Shown here piece by piece: positions 8,111 to 16,992 of a stretch of DNA of 64,000 nt (position 1 is the first letter of the stretch; each line of letters opens with the position of its first letter). The position numbers were made by a program, and so were the translations under genes. The DNA comes from Deltaproteobacteria bacterium HGW-Deltaproteobacteria-12. GTDB taxonomy: Bacteria > Desulfobacterota > Syntrophia > Syntrophales > Smithellaceae. The DNA is taken from contig PHBK01000017.1 in the NCBI GenBank assembly GCA_002840565.1, positions 21,519 through 85,518 on the forward strand, in the 5' to 3' direction. The notes below the pieces were generated by a model. The model made no database searches and was not told where the DNA came from. It saw nothing but the letters and a program-made list of their open reading frames with translations.

Positions 8111-8899
8111 TTATCTAACCAGTTTATTCATAAAGTGTTCACCAGGTGTCCATTCTTTAAAATTAGAAGATAAATTTGAATAATCAAAATTTCCATTTAT
8201 AAAATTAAGGCCTCTTTTTTCCTGATAAAGCTTTGTTCTTGCCGCGTGTTCCATTGTTCTATTCGAATCTCTTCCTTCAGATGTAAATTCAACTAAGAAG
8301 GGAGACTTTGAAAAAATATTAAATGTAATTTTCCTTCTTGTCTTAGTAGCATAACTTTCTAATCCATAGACCAATTGTCTCTCTAAATGTTCTAATTCCA
8401 GAAAAGGCATTTTTTTTATTTTTTCGATCATTTTTAAATAATCTTCTTCCGATTTGAATTTTCTTGCAAATATTTTGATAGTGTACCAGGGAGCAGAGTT
8501 TTTTCCAACATTTTCCGCCAAGAGCCATTCTTCACATAAAGGGGTATCACCTTTTCTTTCTTGCAGAGGATATTCATTGCTTTTCCCTTTTAGAGGGTTT
8601 TCTTTGGAGAAAGGAATTCTTACTTTTTCGAATCCTTCGCAAGACCTCATCCATCCTAGTTCTTCTTCAGAAAGGGCAAAATCATCGATACTATTTATTT
8701 GAATGGGGTTACTTTCATATCTTTTTGCAATTGCGTTATAATCATAATTTGTACGGTCTACATGCGCACATCCCCCCAAACTTCCAAGTCCAGCCAAAGC
8801 TAATCCAGCCATCCCCGCTTTTTTTAGAAAATCTCTTCTATTGTAGTTTTCTGACTGATCTTTTAAATCATAAACGCTCTTTATCAATTCGTTTTTCAT
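8111..8899 (-). CDS. Tat-signal lipoprotein of unknown function
   Basis: 262 residues. A twin-arginine motif NRRDFLKKAG (about 19-28) is followed by a hydrophobic stretch and the lipobox LGSLGGC, so export by Tat and lipid attachment are predicted. The rest shows no recognised domain; it is charged and soluble (for example ALSEEELGWMRSCEGFEKV and LEHLERQLVYGLESYATKTRRK). It is clearly more A/T-rich than neighbouring core genes. No Shine-Dalgarno sequence precedes the ATG. Two kinds of start signal lie upstream: a near-perfect sigma-70 promoter at 9007-9035, and TTTATAAAG at 8922-8930, about 24-30 bases before the ATG, where an archaeal TATA box for a leaderless message would lie. Probably horizontally acquired. 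Confidence 0.65.
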   Translation of the reverse strand: MKNELIKSVYDLKDQSENYNRRDFLKKAGMAGLALAGLGSLGGCAHVDRTNYDYNAIAKRYESNPIQINSIDDFALSEEELGWMRSCEGFEKVRIPFSKENPLKGKSNEYPLQERKGDTPLCEEWLLAENVGKNSAPWYTIKIFARKFKSEEDYLKMIEKIKKMPFLELEHLERQLVYGLESYATKTRRKITFNIFSKSPFLVEFTSEGRDSNRTMEHAARTKLYQEKRGLNFINGNFDYSNLSSNFKEWTPGEHFMNKLVR

Positions 8900-9214
8900 G
8901 TTTTTTTGAATGAATTTAAAGTTTATAAAGATTACTATTATTCAGGGACTACGTGAGTGTTTGTGGCTAAAAAAATTATGCTAAGAACTTGCTTTTATTG
9001 GAATTGAGTATAGGTAAGGTACTCTTGTATGTCAAGGAAATCTTAACAGGAAATCTTAACCAGAAAATGTAAAGTGCTGCTCCAATGACCGCGTTGAATG
9101 TACTTTGCGACATCCGTCCTTTTGAGAAATATGATCATCGTTTAGCTTGCCCACCTGCCAAAACTGTGCGTATTTGTCCTTGACTATTTGTTTAATTGTA
9201 GTTACGATAAAGCT
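8900..9214. other. Intergenic region with promoter and tandem 13-mer; no gene seen
   Basis: No supported coding frame was found between the Tat-lipoprotein start and brnT. The region holds the TATA-like element (8922-8930), the sigma-70 promoter (9007-9035) and a perfect tandem duplication of AGGAAATCTTAAC (9035-9047 and 9048-9060). Composition changes here from AT-rich on the left to the more balanced brnTA DNA on the right, so it probably contains the right boundary of the AT-rich cassette. Confidence 0.6.
9007..9035 (-). promoter_or_regulatory. Sigma-70 promoter for the Tat lipoprotein gene
   Basis: Reading leftward: TTGACA (9030-9035), a 17-base spacer, and TATACT (9007-9012). This is close to the bacterial consensus, with transcription expected near 9000 and a leader of about 100 bases to the ATG at 8899. 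It implies that the cassette can be expressed in a bacterial host. Confidence 0.7.
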
Positions 9215-9493
9215 ATGAAAATCGACTTCGACCCGGTAAAGAGCGAACAGAACAAAAAGTTGCGTTCCCTGTCTTTTGATAAGGCGGATGATTTTGATTG
9301 GGAGACAGCTATCTATTACGAGGACAACCGTGCGGATTAACCGGAAACCAGAATCATTGCCTTGGGATTTCTGGGAGTGCGGTTGCATGTAATCTGCTTC
9401 ACGCCCATTAACGGTGGAGTGAGGATTATCAGTTTTCGCAAGGCAAACAAAAGGGAGGTCCAATATTATGAAGATGAAACCGCTGACCGATAA
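9215..9493 (+). pseudogene. brnT: BrnT-family ribonuclease toxin with in-frame nonsense codon
   Basis: BrnT toxins are small RelE-fold ribonucleases (about 90 residues) neutralised by BrnA. The frame has the right length (93 codons) and family landmarks: MKIDFDPVKSEQN, DKADDFDWETAIYYEDNRAD at the start, then RIIALGFLGVRLHVICFTP and the C-terminal RIISFRKANKREVQYYE. Codon 42 (9338-9340) is TAA where the family usually has an aromatic residue (DNRADY). The toxin should therefore be cut at 41 residues unless read through. The 3' end overlaps brnA by 26 bases, as is usual for this module. This looks like a recent single-base inactivation, since the rest of the frame is intact. Confidence 0.82.
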
Positions 9494-9767
9494 ATCCGGG
9501 GAAGTCCGGGAATTGACCAGGCAAGATATTAGGCGTTTCCGACCTGCCGAGGAGGCGTTGTCCAAGGAGCTTTTGGCATTAATGCCGAAACGGAAGACGG
9601 GGCAAAGAGGGGCACAGAAGATGCCGACGAAGCAACCCGTAACAGTTCGTTACAGCCGCGATGTCTTGGAGTATTTTCGTTCTACAGGGCCCGGCTGGCA
9701 GGCACGCATTGATGCCGCGCTGAAAGAGTGGGTTGCGCAACATGGTCAGGGCAGTGCAAGAAAGTAA
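9468..9767 (+). CDS. brnA: BrnA-family antitoxin
   Basis: 99 residues. The C-terminal half VTVRYSRDVLEYFRSTGPGWQARIDAALKEWV is the BrnA ribbon-helix-helix-like DNA-binding and autorepression domain. The N-terminal part binds toxin. The start ATG has GGGAGGTC upstream and overlaps the end of brnT. It is intact while its toxin carries a stop codon, so it may be an orphan antitoxin now. It lies immediately downstream of the AT-rich cassette and 48 bases from the convergent recO stop, inside the recO-bracketed segment. Confidence 0.85.
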   Translation: MKMKPLTDKSGEVRELTRQDIRRFRPAEEALSKELLALMPKRKTGQRGAQKMPTKQPVTVRYSRDVLEYFRSTGPGWQARIDAALKEWVAQHGQGSARK

Positions 9768-9815
9768 ATGTAGCAGGCAAGCCTTTTCGTTGTTGAGAGC
9801 AGGGCAATCAACTTC

Positions 9816-10589
9816 CTACAGGCACAGCTTGCGCACCTGTTCCATGACCTTCAGTGATTTTACTTCACGGCTGAGGATATGTGAAATAAAGCCGACAAGA
9901 ACATTGCGGGATTCCAGGGCCAGAGAATCGGACAGCGCGATCAGTTTAATTTTATCGGTATCCATCTCCTTGCCCAGCAGCAATGTCCGGACGGTTCCGG
10001 CCGAAATGGATTGATCATGCCGCTGAGGCTCGGCGCAGCCGGCACATTTAATTCCGCCTTCCTGGGCATGAAAGTAGTAGGCATTGCCGTTGGTCACCGG
10101 TGTTTTGCAGATAATGCATTGGTCTAAAGACGGTTCAAATCCGGCCGCTTTCAAAAGGCGCATTTCAAAAAAGCGCACCATGGCGTCCGAAGCTTTTTGT
10201 GTGCAAAGCAGCGCTAAAAAAGTCTGCAAAAGCTCGAAGATTTTTTCATTTCTTTTCCCTTCCGGGCTGAAGTGGTCGGTAAGATCGATAAAATATGAGG
10301 CAATCAAAGTTTTTTCCAGATCCCGCCGGACAGCATCGTAGTGGTCGATGATTTCGCAGGATTCAATGAACGCAAGCATATCGCGGCTTTTACGGGTGTA
10401 GATTATATTGGTCAGGGAAAAAGGCTCAAAAACATTGGCAAACCTTTTTTTGCTGCGCTTGGCGCCTTTGGCTATTCCTTTGAATTTGCCCAACTCGCTG
10501 CTGTAGAAGGTAATTATCAGATCGGATTCTCCATAACTTAATGCACGGAGCACAAATCCGGTTGTTCTATAGCTTTCCCGGGCGCTCAT
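9816..10589 (-). CDS. recO: DNA repair protein RecO
   Basis: Recombination mediator that loads RecA onto SSB-coated DNA with RecR. 257 residues, with an N-terminal OB-fold (SYRTTGFVLRALSYGESDLIITFYSSELGKFKGIAKGAK), a helical middle, and a four-cysteine zinc site (CIICKTPVTNG...GGIKCAGC). The start was set at [12 protein letters not shown], whose ATG overlaps the pyrC stop by four bases (ATGA); the longer frame upstream is pyrC antiframe. It is the last gene of the pyr operon. A partial second copy lies at 7339-7612, so this is the intact, probably functional allele. Confidence 0.93.
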   Translation of the reverse strand: MSARESYRTTGFVLRALSYGESDLIITFYSSELGKFKGIAKGAKRSKKRFANVFEPFSLTNIIYTRKSRDMLAFIESCEIIDHYDAVRRDLEKTLIASYFIDLTDHFSPEGKRNEKIFELLQTFLALLCTQKASDAMVRFFEMRLLKAAGFEPSLDQCIICKTPVTNGNAYYFHAQEGGIKCAGCAEPQRHDQSISAGTVRTLLLGKEMDTDKIKLIALSDSLALESRNVLVGFISHILSREVKSLKVMEQVRKLCL

Positions 10590-11893
10590 ATATTCAAAGA
10601 GGGGCCGGCATACTTGATTTCTCCGCCGACAATGGTTAAAACAGCTTTCCCCCGCATTTCCCAACCATGAAAGGGGGTGTTCCTGCCTTTGGAGCAAAAT
10701 GATTTAGCATTTACGGTCCAGGTTAATTGAGGATCAATTACCGTGATGTCGGCGGCGGCGCCATTCTCCAGGGTGCCTCCGGGCAGATTCAGGATGCGTG
10801 CGGGATTGGGGCTCATTCTGGCAATTAATTCCGGCAGGGAAAGGATTCCCTCGCTTACGAGACGCAGACTTAAACTCAGAGATGTTTCCAGCCCGCTGAT
10901 GCCGTTGGCGGCATATTCAAATTCCAGTTCCTTATCCGTGCGGGCATGCGGGGCATGATCGGTGACAATTGCATCCAGGGTTCCATCGGCCAGTCCTTCC
11001 CTGATGGACGCAACGTCTCTGGCGCTTCTCAGGGGCGGATTAACTTTCAGCCTGGTATCATATGTTTGTAAAGCTTCATCGGTCAGAGTGAAATAATGTG
11101 GCGCCGTCTCGGCAGTTATTTTCAGGCCTCTTTTTTTAGCCTCGCGAATGAGGCGGACAGATCCTTCTGTGCTGACATGAGCGATGTGCACATGGGTTTT
11201 GGTGAATTCGGCAAGCAGAATATCGCGGGCGACCATAGCTTCTTCGGCAATTGCGGGAATGCCGCGCAGGCCCAGTATCGTGGAATAATATCCTTCATTC
11301 ATCTGGCCGCCGGCGGAAAGATCAGTGTCTTCGCAATGAGAAATGACAGGGAGACCGAGCGAATAGGCATATTCCAGCGCGTGCCGCATCAGCGCTGCGT
11401 CCATTACGGGTTTCCCGTCGTCGGAAACGGCTACCGCGCCCGCCTCTTTCAAATCCCAGAATTCCGTCAGTTGTTTCCCCGCAGAATCACGGCTGATGGC
11501 GCCAATCGGATAAACATTGGCCAGTGCGGCTTCAGCCGCCTTCCTTTTGATAAATTCGGTAATCGAACGATTATCATTGACGGGATCAGTGTTCGGCATG
11601 CAGGCAATGGAAGTAAAGCCACCGGCCACGGCGGCTAAGGCGCCGGATGCCACAGTTTCTTTGTATTCCTGCCCCGGTTCACGCAGATGCGTATGGATAT
11701 CGATCAAGCCGGGAGCCAGCACCATCCCGTCCAGTTCGATAATTTTGACTTTTGACGTATCTTTGGATTTGGCCGTTTTAAGAAGATCAATGCCCGTCTT
11801 GCAGATTTTCCCTTCTGCAAGCATTATGTCCGTGATGGTGTCTATCTTTTGGGCCGGGTCGATTACCCTGGCGCCGGTTAAAAGTATTTTCAT
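10586..11893 (-). CDS. pyrC: Dihydroorotase
   Basis: Zinc amidohydrolase converting carbamoyl-aspartate to dihydroorotate in pyrimidine synthesis. 435 residues, of the long, PyrB-associated type. Visible metal ligands: [10 protein letters not shown] (HxH, about residues 60-69), the later HCED and [10 protein letters not shown] histidines, and the catalytic Asp in VTDHAPHA. It overlaps pyrB upstream and recO downstream by four bases each (ATGA), which indicates translational coupling. Nothing suggests a defective active site. Confidence 0.96.
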   Translation of the reverse strand: MKILLTGARVIDPAQKIDTITDIMLAEGKICKTGIDLLKTAKSKDTSKVKIIELDGMVLAPGLIDIHTHLREPGQEYKETVASGALAAVAGGFTSIACMPNTDPVNDNRSITEFIKRKAAEAALANVYPIGAISRDSAGKQLTEFWDLKEAGAVAVSDDGKPVMDAALMRHALEYAYSLGLPVISHCEDTDLSAGGQMNEGYYSTILGLRGIPAIAEEAMVARDILLAEFTKTHVHIAHVSTEGSVRLIREAKKRGLKITAETAPHYFTLTDEALQTYDTRLKVNPPLRSARDVASIREGLADGTLDAIVTDHAPHARTDKELEFEYAANGISGLETSLSLSLRLVSEGILSLPELIARMSPNPARILNLPGGTLENGAAADITVIDPQLTWTVNAKSFCSKGRNTPFHGWEMRGKAVLTIVGGEIKYAGPSLNI

Positions 11894-12816
11894 TCGTTGC
11901 CTCCGGTGAGTAGATAAAGCAGCGCCATTCTAACCGCCACGCCTTTGTTCACTTGATCGAGAATGACCGAGCAGGACGGATCATCGGCAATGTCCGGCGA
12001 TATTTCCACGCCCCGGTTGATGGGGCCCGGATGCATGACTATGGCATCCGGCTTTGCCAGTTTGATGTTGCGGCTGTTCAGGCAGAAATGTTGAGAATAT
12101 TCCCGCAGGGAAGGGAAGATATTTTGTTTCTGACGCTCAAGCTGAATGCGCAGCATCATCACTACGTCAGCATCGCAAATGGCATCTTCCAGTTTCGAAT
12201 AAGCCTTAATTCCCATTTGCTCGATGTCGCGGGGCAGCATTGTTGCCGGCCCGGCTAAGACAACCTGGGCACCCATTTTAGCCAATCCGTAAATATTGGA
12301 ACGGGCAACGCGGCTGTGCGCGATATCGCCGATAATAGCTACTTTTAATCCGGCAATCTTTCCTTTCTTTTCTTTTATCGTCATCATGTCCAGAAGAGCC
12401 TGTGTGGGGTGTTCATGAGCGCCGTCGCCGGCATTAATGATGGATTGCGAGATTAAAGTGGACAAAAGGTGCGGGGCCCCGGCAGCGCTATGGCGGATGA
12501 CGATGACATCCGGATTCATGGCTTCCAGATTGCGCGCCGTATCGATGAGCGTTTCTCCTTTGACTACGGAGCTGGTGGAAGCGGAGATGTTAATGGTATC
12601 GGCGCTGAGTCGTTTGGCGGCAATTTCAAAAGAGGTCCTTGTGCGGGTGCTGGCTTCAAAAAACAGGTTAATGACAGTCTTGCCGCGGAGTGTGGGAACT
12701 TTCTTAATTTCCCGGGTGGAAATTTCCAGAAAGGATTCGGCGGTGTCTAAAATAATGTTTATTTCGTCGACTGAAAGATCCATCATACCGAGGATATCTT
12801 TGCGATTAAATTTCAT
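11890..12816 (-). CDS. pyrB: Aspartate carbamoyltransferase catalytic chain
   Basis: Joins carbamoyl phosphate and aspartate, the committed step of pyrimidine synthesis. 308 residues. The carbamoyl-phosphate motif [10 protein letters not shown], the HPTQALLD segment and the aspartate-binding [11 protein letters not shown] region are all present. No pyrI regulatory chain follows, so control is more likely through PyrR and the leader. It lies between pyrR (23 bases upstream) and pyrC (four-base overlap). Confidence 0.97.
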   Translation of the reverse strand: MKFNRKDILGMMDLSVDEINIILDTAESFLEISTREIKKVPTLRGKTVINLFFEASTRTRTSFEIAAKRLSADTINISASTSSVVKGETLIDTARNLEAMNPDVIVIRHSAAGAPHLLSTLISQSIINAGDGAHEHPTQALLDMMTIKEKKGKIAGLKVAIIGDIAHSRVARSNIYGLAKMGAQVVLAGPATMLPRDIEQMGIKAYSKLEDAICDADVVMMLRIQLERQKQNIFPSLREYSQHFCLNSRNIKLAKPDAIVMHPGPINRGVEISPDIADDPSCSVILDQVNKGVAVRMALLYLLTGGNE

Positions 12817-12839
12817 AAGCTGGCCTTAAAATATTTAAA

Positions 12840-13479
<640 letters not shown>

Positions 13480-13535
13480 TATCAGTTCCTTTTTCAATCT
13501 CGCCGGATCAAATTAAAAGGTGTAAATACGTCGTT

Positions 13536-13564
13536 TTCATACAACGAAGCAACGGAGGTGTCAA
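13536..13564 (-). promoter_or_regulatory. Sigma-70 promoter of the pyr operon
   Basis: Leftward TTGACA (13559-13564), a 17-base spacer and TATGAA (13536-13541). It is about 60 bases upstream of the leader ORF and 150 bases upstream of pyrR. Confidence 0.75.
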
Positions 13565-13635
13565 GTCAAAAAAGTCAAAAATACTTTTGTTTAAAAATAA
13601 ATGATGATATAGGTCCAAAAATTGGGGGCTTTATT

Positions 13636-14898
13636 ATGGCATCAAACCGTGAACCTCAGATTTTTATATTTCTAAGTGATCTGCTGGGGAAAAAAATAGT
13701 TGAGGAAACAGGTAAGCTAATCGGCCATGTTTATGATATTACGGCTGAATTTGTGGAGCCTTATCCTTTAGTAACCGGTTTGACCCTGAGTTCCACCCAG
13801 AAAAAAAAGCCGCTTTTCCTGGCCTGGAGGAATGTTATTGATTTGGAGAAAAATGTAACTGTGGCTGCGGACTCGGCGAGCGAACTGACTGTCTTGAATT
13901 TGCAAGCCAGCGAGCTTTTATTGCGGGATGATCTTTTGGATAAACAGATTGTTGATACTGACGGCGCAAAAGTCCGGCGGGTAAATGATCTGCAGTTTCT
14001 GGAAACAAAAAACGGATTGCATCTTGTTCATGTCGATGTCGGATTCCGTGGTTTGAGCCGCAGGGTCGGTCTGGATAGAGCAATGGATGTTTTATCCGAG
14101 GGGCTTTTTGATTATAAATTGTCCGATCAGTTGATTTCCTGGAAACTTGTACAGCCGCTGCTTTCACCAGACCGCCTGCGGTTGAACATAGCTCAGAATA
14201 AACTGAGTCAGATCCATCCGGCAGATCTTGCCGACATCCTGGAAGATCTTGATATCAAGCAGCGCAACGCCGTGTTCCAGTCTCTGGACGTGGAAACAGC
14301 TGCGGAAACATTAGAAGAAACTGATCCGAAAATTCAGGTAAGTTTGATTACTAATCTCAATTCGGAAGAAGCTTCTGATATCATAGAAGAAATGTCGCTG
14401 CCCGACGCTGCGGACCTGCTGGGTGATCTGCCCAGTGCCAAGGCAGAAGGCATTTTAAATGAAATGGAACACGATATTGCCGAGGATGTCAAAGAGCTCC
14501 TCCTTCACCCGGAAAGAGAAGCCGGTGGTATGATGACCACGTCTTATCTGAGTTTTCCTCCTCACATTACGGCCGGTGAAGCGATGGTGGTGTTGCGCAG
14601 AGAAGCTGAAGATGTCGATATGGTTTATTATATATACATAACTGACGAGGAAGAACGCCTGCTGGGGGTTATCACGCTGCGGGATTTGATTCTGGCTGAT
14701 GCGGAGACTAAACTGGAAGAAATCATGGATCAGCGGGTCATTTCGCTGAAGCTTGATGATAAGGATGACACCATTGCCGAACATTTTGCCAAGTATGCCC
14801 TAACTGCAATACCGGTCGTGGATGAAAATGACCGGATGCAGGGAACAATAATTTTTAAAAATCTTTTGGATGTCGTAGCGCCGCATTTAGGTAAGTAA
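13636..14898 (+). CDS. PRC-barrel / MgtE N-domain / CBS-domain protein (no transporter pore)
   Basis: About 420 residues. Two PRC-barrel-like segments (around 1-75 and 90-165) are followed by an MgtE intracellular N-domain (about 185-290; repeats such as IHPADLADILEDLD, EETDPKIQVSLI, DAADLLGDLP) and a CBS pair (about 295-418; EREAGGMMTTSYLSFPPHITAGEA, YIYITDEEERLLGVITLRDLI). In MgtE these domains sense cytosolic Mg2+ and gate the channel, but here no membrane domain follows. Instead the stop codon overlaps the start of an NRAMP-family gene (TAATG), so the two are likely made in equal amounts. The start at 13636 was chosen from domain limits (GGGGGC upstream). A Mg2+-sensing partner is the inferred role. 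Confidence 0.85.
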   Translation: MASNREPQIFIFLSDLLGKKIVEETGKLIGHVYDITAEFVEPYPLVTGLTLSSTQKKKPLFLAWRNVIDLEKNVTVAADSASELTVLNLQASELLLRDDLLDKQIVDTDGAKVRRVNDLQFLETKNGLHLVHVDVGFRGLSRRVGLDRAMDVLSEGLFDYKLSDQLISWKLVQPLLSPDRLRLNIAQNKLSQIHPADLADILEDLDIKQRNAVFQSLDVETAAETLEETDPKIQVSLITNLNSEEASDIIEEMSLPDAADLLGDLPSAKAEGILNEMEHDIAEDVKELLLHPEREAGGMMTTSYLSFPPHITAGEAMVVLRREAEDVDMVYYIYITDEEERLLGVITLRDLILADAETKLEEIMDQRVISLKLDDKDDTIAEHFAKYALTAIPVVDENDRMQGTIIFKNLLDVVAPHLGK

Positions 14899-16157
14899 TG
14901 ACTAAGATCAGTCAGCTTTGGAAGAAATTGCTGCAAACCGGCCTCTGGAAACTGGGGTTTTTCTTTGCATTCATTGGTCCCGGAATTATTACTTCCATGG
15001 TTGACAATGACGCCGGTGGTATCACGACTTATTCTCTGGCCGGCGCTCAGTATGGATTAAAACTGCTCTGGATACTGATTCCGGTAACCGTTGCTTTAAT
15101 CGTCATTCAGGAAATGAGCGCCCGGATGGGTGTCGTTTCCGGCAAAGGTCTTTCTGATCTGATCCGGGAGCGCTTTGGCGCAAAAATTACATTTTACCTC
15201 ATGATAATTCTTTTTTTGTCCAATATGGGCAACACTGTTTCGGAGTTTGCCGGCATTGCGGCGAGCATGGAAATATTCGGTGTAAGTAAATATATTTCCG
15301 TGCCCATTGGCGCTTTTTTTGTATGGTGGCTGGTGGTAAAGGGAAATTATAAATCAGTGGAAAAAGCGTTTTTACTGGCCTGTGTCTTTTATCTTTCCTA
15401 TATTATTTCCGGATTTCTGGTGCAACCGAATTGGCCGGAAATCGGGACGGCCATAATTACACCCACGCTGAAATTTGACACCGGTATGCTGACGATGGCC
15501 ATTGGAATTATCGGAACGACCATTGCCCCCTGGATGCAGTTTTATTTGCAGTCATCAATTGTGGATAAAGGACTGAAAGCCGAAAGTTATAAATATGCCC
15601 GGATGGATGTTATCTTTGGCTCGATAACAGTAAATCTAGTAGCGTTTTTTATTATTATGCTCTGTGCGGTTACGCTTTTTCAAAACGGCCTTAAAATTGA
15701 TACGGCCAAAGATGCAGCTCTGGCTCTGGCTCCTCTTGCCGGGATTTATTGTTCCTGGTTGTTTGCCTTTGGCTTGCTCAATGCCTCGCTTTTTGCGGCC
15801 TCCATCCTGCCGCTTTCGACCGCTTATACGATTTGTGAAGCATTTGGCTGGGAATCAAGCTTGAATACCAAGTTTCTGGAGGCGCCGCAATTTTACGGAC
15901 TTTATTCTTTCATGATTCTTCTGGGAGCGGGAATTATTCTACTACCCGATGTGCCTCTGATTTCCATCATGTATTATTCTCAGGTTATAAATGGCCTTCT
16001 TTTGCCCTTTATTTTAATTTTCATGCTTCTGCTGATTAACGATAAACGCATCATGGGGGCTTATGTTAACGGCAGGATGATGAACGTGATTTCCTGGGCG
16101 ACGGTTATTGTTCTTGTTGTCCTGTCATTGGCGATGGTTGTATCGGCCTTTTTCTGA
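14898..16157 (+). CDS. NRAMP-superfamily divalent metal transporter (atypical motifs)
   Basis: 419 residues with about eleven membrane helices and the NRAMP N-terminal pattern FAFIGPGIITSMVDNDAGGITTYSLAGA. Canonical NRAMP transporters have DPGN in helix 1 and a Met-Pro-His in helix 6. Here helix 1 reads DNDAGG (residues 36-41), and helix 6 reads GTTIAPWMQFYLQSS without Met-Pro-His. Loss of these residues is a feature of NRAMP-related Mg2+ transporters, so Mg2+ rather than Mn2+/Fe2+ is a plausible substrate, more so because the coupled upstream gene carries MgtE-type Mg2+-sensing domains. Substrate assignment is inference. Confidence 0.85.
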   Translation: MTKISQLWKKLLQTGLWKLGFFFAFIGPGIITSMVDNDAGGITTYSLAGAQYGLKLLWILIPVTVALIVIQEMSARMGVVSGKGLSDLIRERFGAKITFYLMIILFLSNMGNTVSEFAGIAASMEIFGVSKYISVPIGAFFVWWLVVKGNYKSVEKAFLLACVFYLSYIISGFLVQPNWPEIGTAIITPTLKFDTGMLTMAIGIIGTTIAPWMQFYLQSSIVDKGLKAESYKYARMDVIFGSITVNLVAFFIIMLCAVTLFQNGLKIDTAKDAALALAPLAGIYCSWLFAFGLLNASLFAASILPLSTAYTICEAFGWESSLNTKFLEAPQFYGLYSFMILLGAGIILLPDVPLISIMYYSQVINGLLLPFILIFMLLLINDKRIMGAYVNGRMMNVISWATVIVLVVLSLAMVVSAFF

Positions 16158-16160
16158 TAG

Positions 16161-16333
16161 GCTGTTGAAATACCCGGAAGGGCACACGAACGCTTATCTG
16201 CTGTTTATGACCTTCAGGTTACGTTGCGCTGCACCCTCCGTCGTTGCGACGTATAAACTAAAGGTCACAAGTGAAGAAATACGCCTCACTCCGTCGGTTT
16301 TGCGCGCCTTGCATCTAAACTTTTTTGAACAGC
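16161..16333. repeat. Intergenic repeat-like element with inverted ends
   Basis: A 173-base element occupies nearly all the space between the convergent transporter and lepB. It begins GCTGTTGAA and ends TTGAACAGC, an 8-of-9 inverted match. I recall similar GCTGTTCAAAAAAGT-type intergenic repeats in other deltaproteobacterial genomes, where they may be miniature mobile elements or terminators. Only one copy was noticed in this window, and no coding frame is supported in it. Confidence 0.5.
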
Positions 16334-16346
16334 ATATAATCAAGGC

Positions 16347-16982
16347 TTAATTCAGTAAATTACCGATGCGTTTCCAGCGGAGGGTATTGTCTTCGCTATT
16401 CCATGACCAGTAAATGATTAACGCTTTTCCTTCAACGTCTTTCAGATCCACAAAGCCCCAGTAACGGCTGTCCGCACTTTCATCGCGGTTGTCACCCATT
16501 ACAAAAAGCGAGTTTGCCGGTACGGTAACCGGACCGAAATTATCGCGGGGCTGCATGGTTCCCGGGTAAATTACACTGTCACTGTGAACGCCATAGGGGT
16601 CGGTGTATTCCTTGCCGTTGAGGTATACTTTTTTGTTCCGAATTTCAATCGTATCGCCGGCAACGCCGATGACCCGCTTAATAAAATCCTTGGAACGGTC
16701 GTTGGGATAGATAAAGACGACTATGTCGCCCCTTTCGGGATTCGTAACGGGAATAATAGTGTTGCGGAGATAGGGAATCTTTATTCCGTAAAGAAATTTG
16801 TTGACGAGCAGGTGATCGCCGACGACAAGTTTCGGAACCATGGACCGGGATGGTATTTTATAGGCCTGGATGATGAAGGTGCGGATAAATACGGCAATCA
16901 GAATAGCAATAATTATCGCTTCAATATATTCCTGGATTTTTGATTTATTTTTTCTTTTTGATGGAGAGTTGTTTTTGTCCAT
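16347..16982 (-). CDS. lepB: Signal peptidase I
   Basis: Membrane serine protease that removes Sec signal peptides. 211 residues: one N-terminal membrane helix (AIIIAILIAVFIRTFIIQAY), the nucleophile box PSRSMVPKLVVGD (Ser), the general-base Lys in FIKRVIGVAGD, and the GDNRDESADSRYWG box. The start at 16982 (MDKNNSPSKRK) follows the DUF456 stop by about 10 bases. Downstream of secDF and DUF456 on the same strand, it completes an export-related cluster. Confidence 0.94.
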   Translation of the reverse strand: MDKNNSPSKRKNKSKIQEYIEAIIIAILIAVFIRTFIIQAYKIPSRSMVPKLVVGDHLLVNKFLYGIKIPYLRNTIIPVTNPERGDIVVFIYPNDRSKDFIKRVIGVAGDTIEIRNKKVYLNGKEYTDPYGVHSDSVIYPGTMQPRDNFGPVTVPANSLFVMGDNRDESADSRYWGFVDLKDVEGKALIIYWSWNSEDNTLRWKRIGNLLN

Positions 16983-16992
16983 ATCAATCTTT

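Noticed and set aside
9733..10014. Frame running from the end of brnA into recO
   Set aside because: Opposite strand of recO, with the same pattern as the antisense frame over the recO relic; not a gene.
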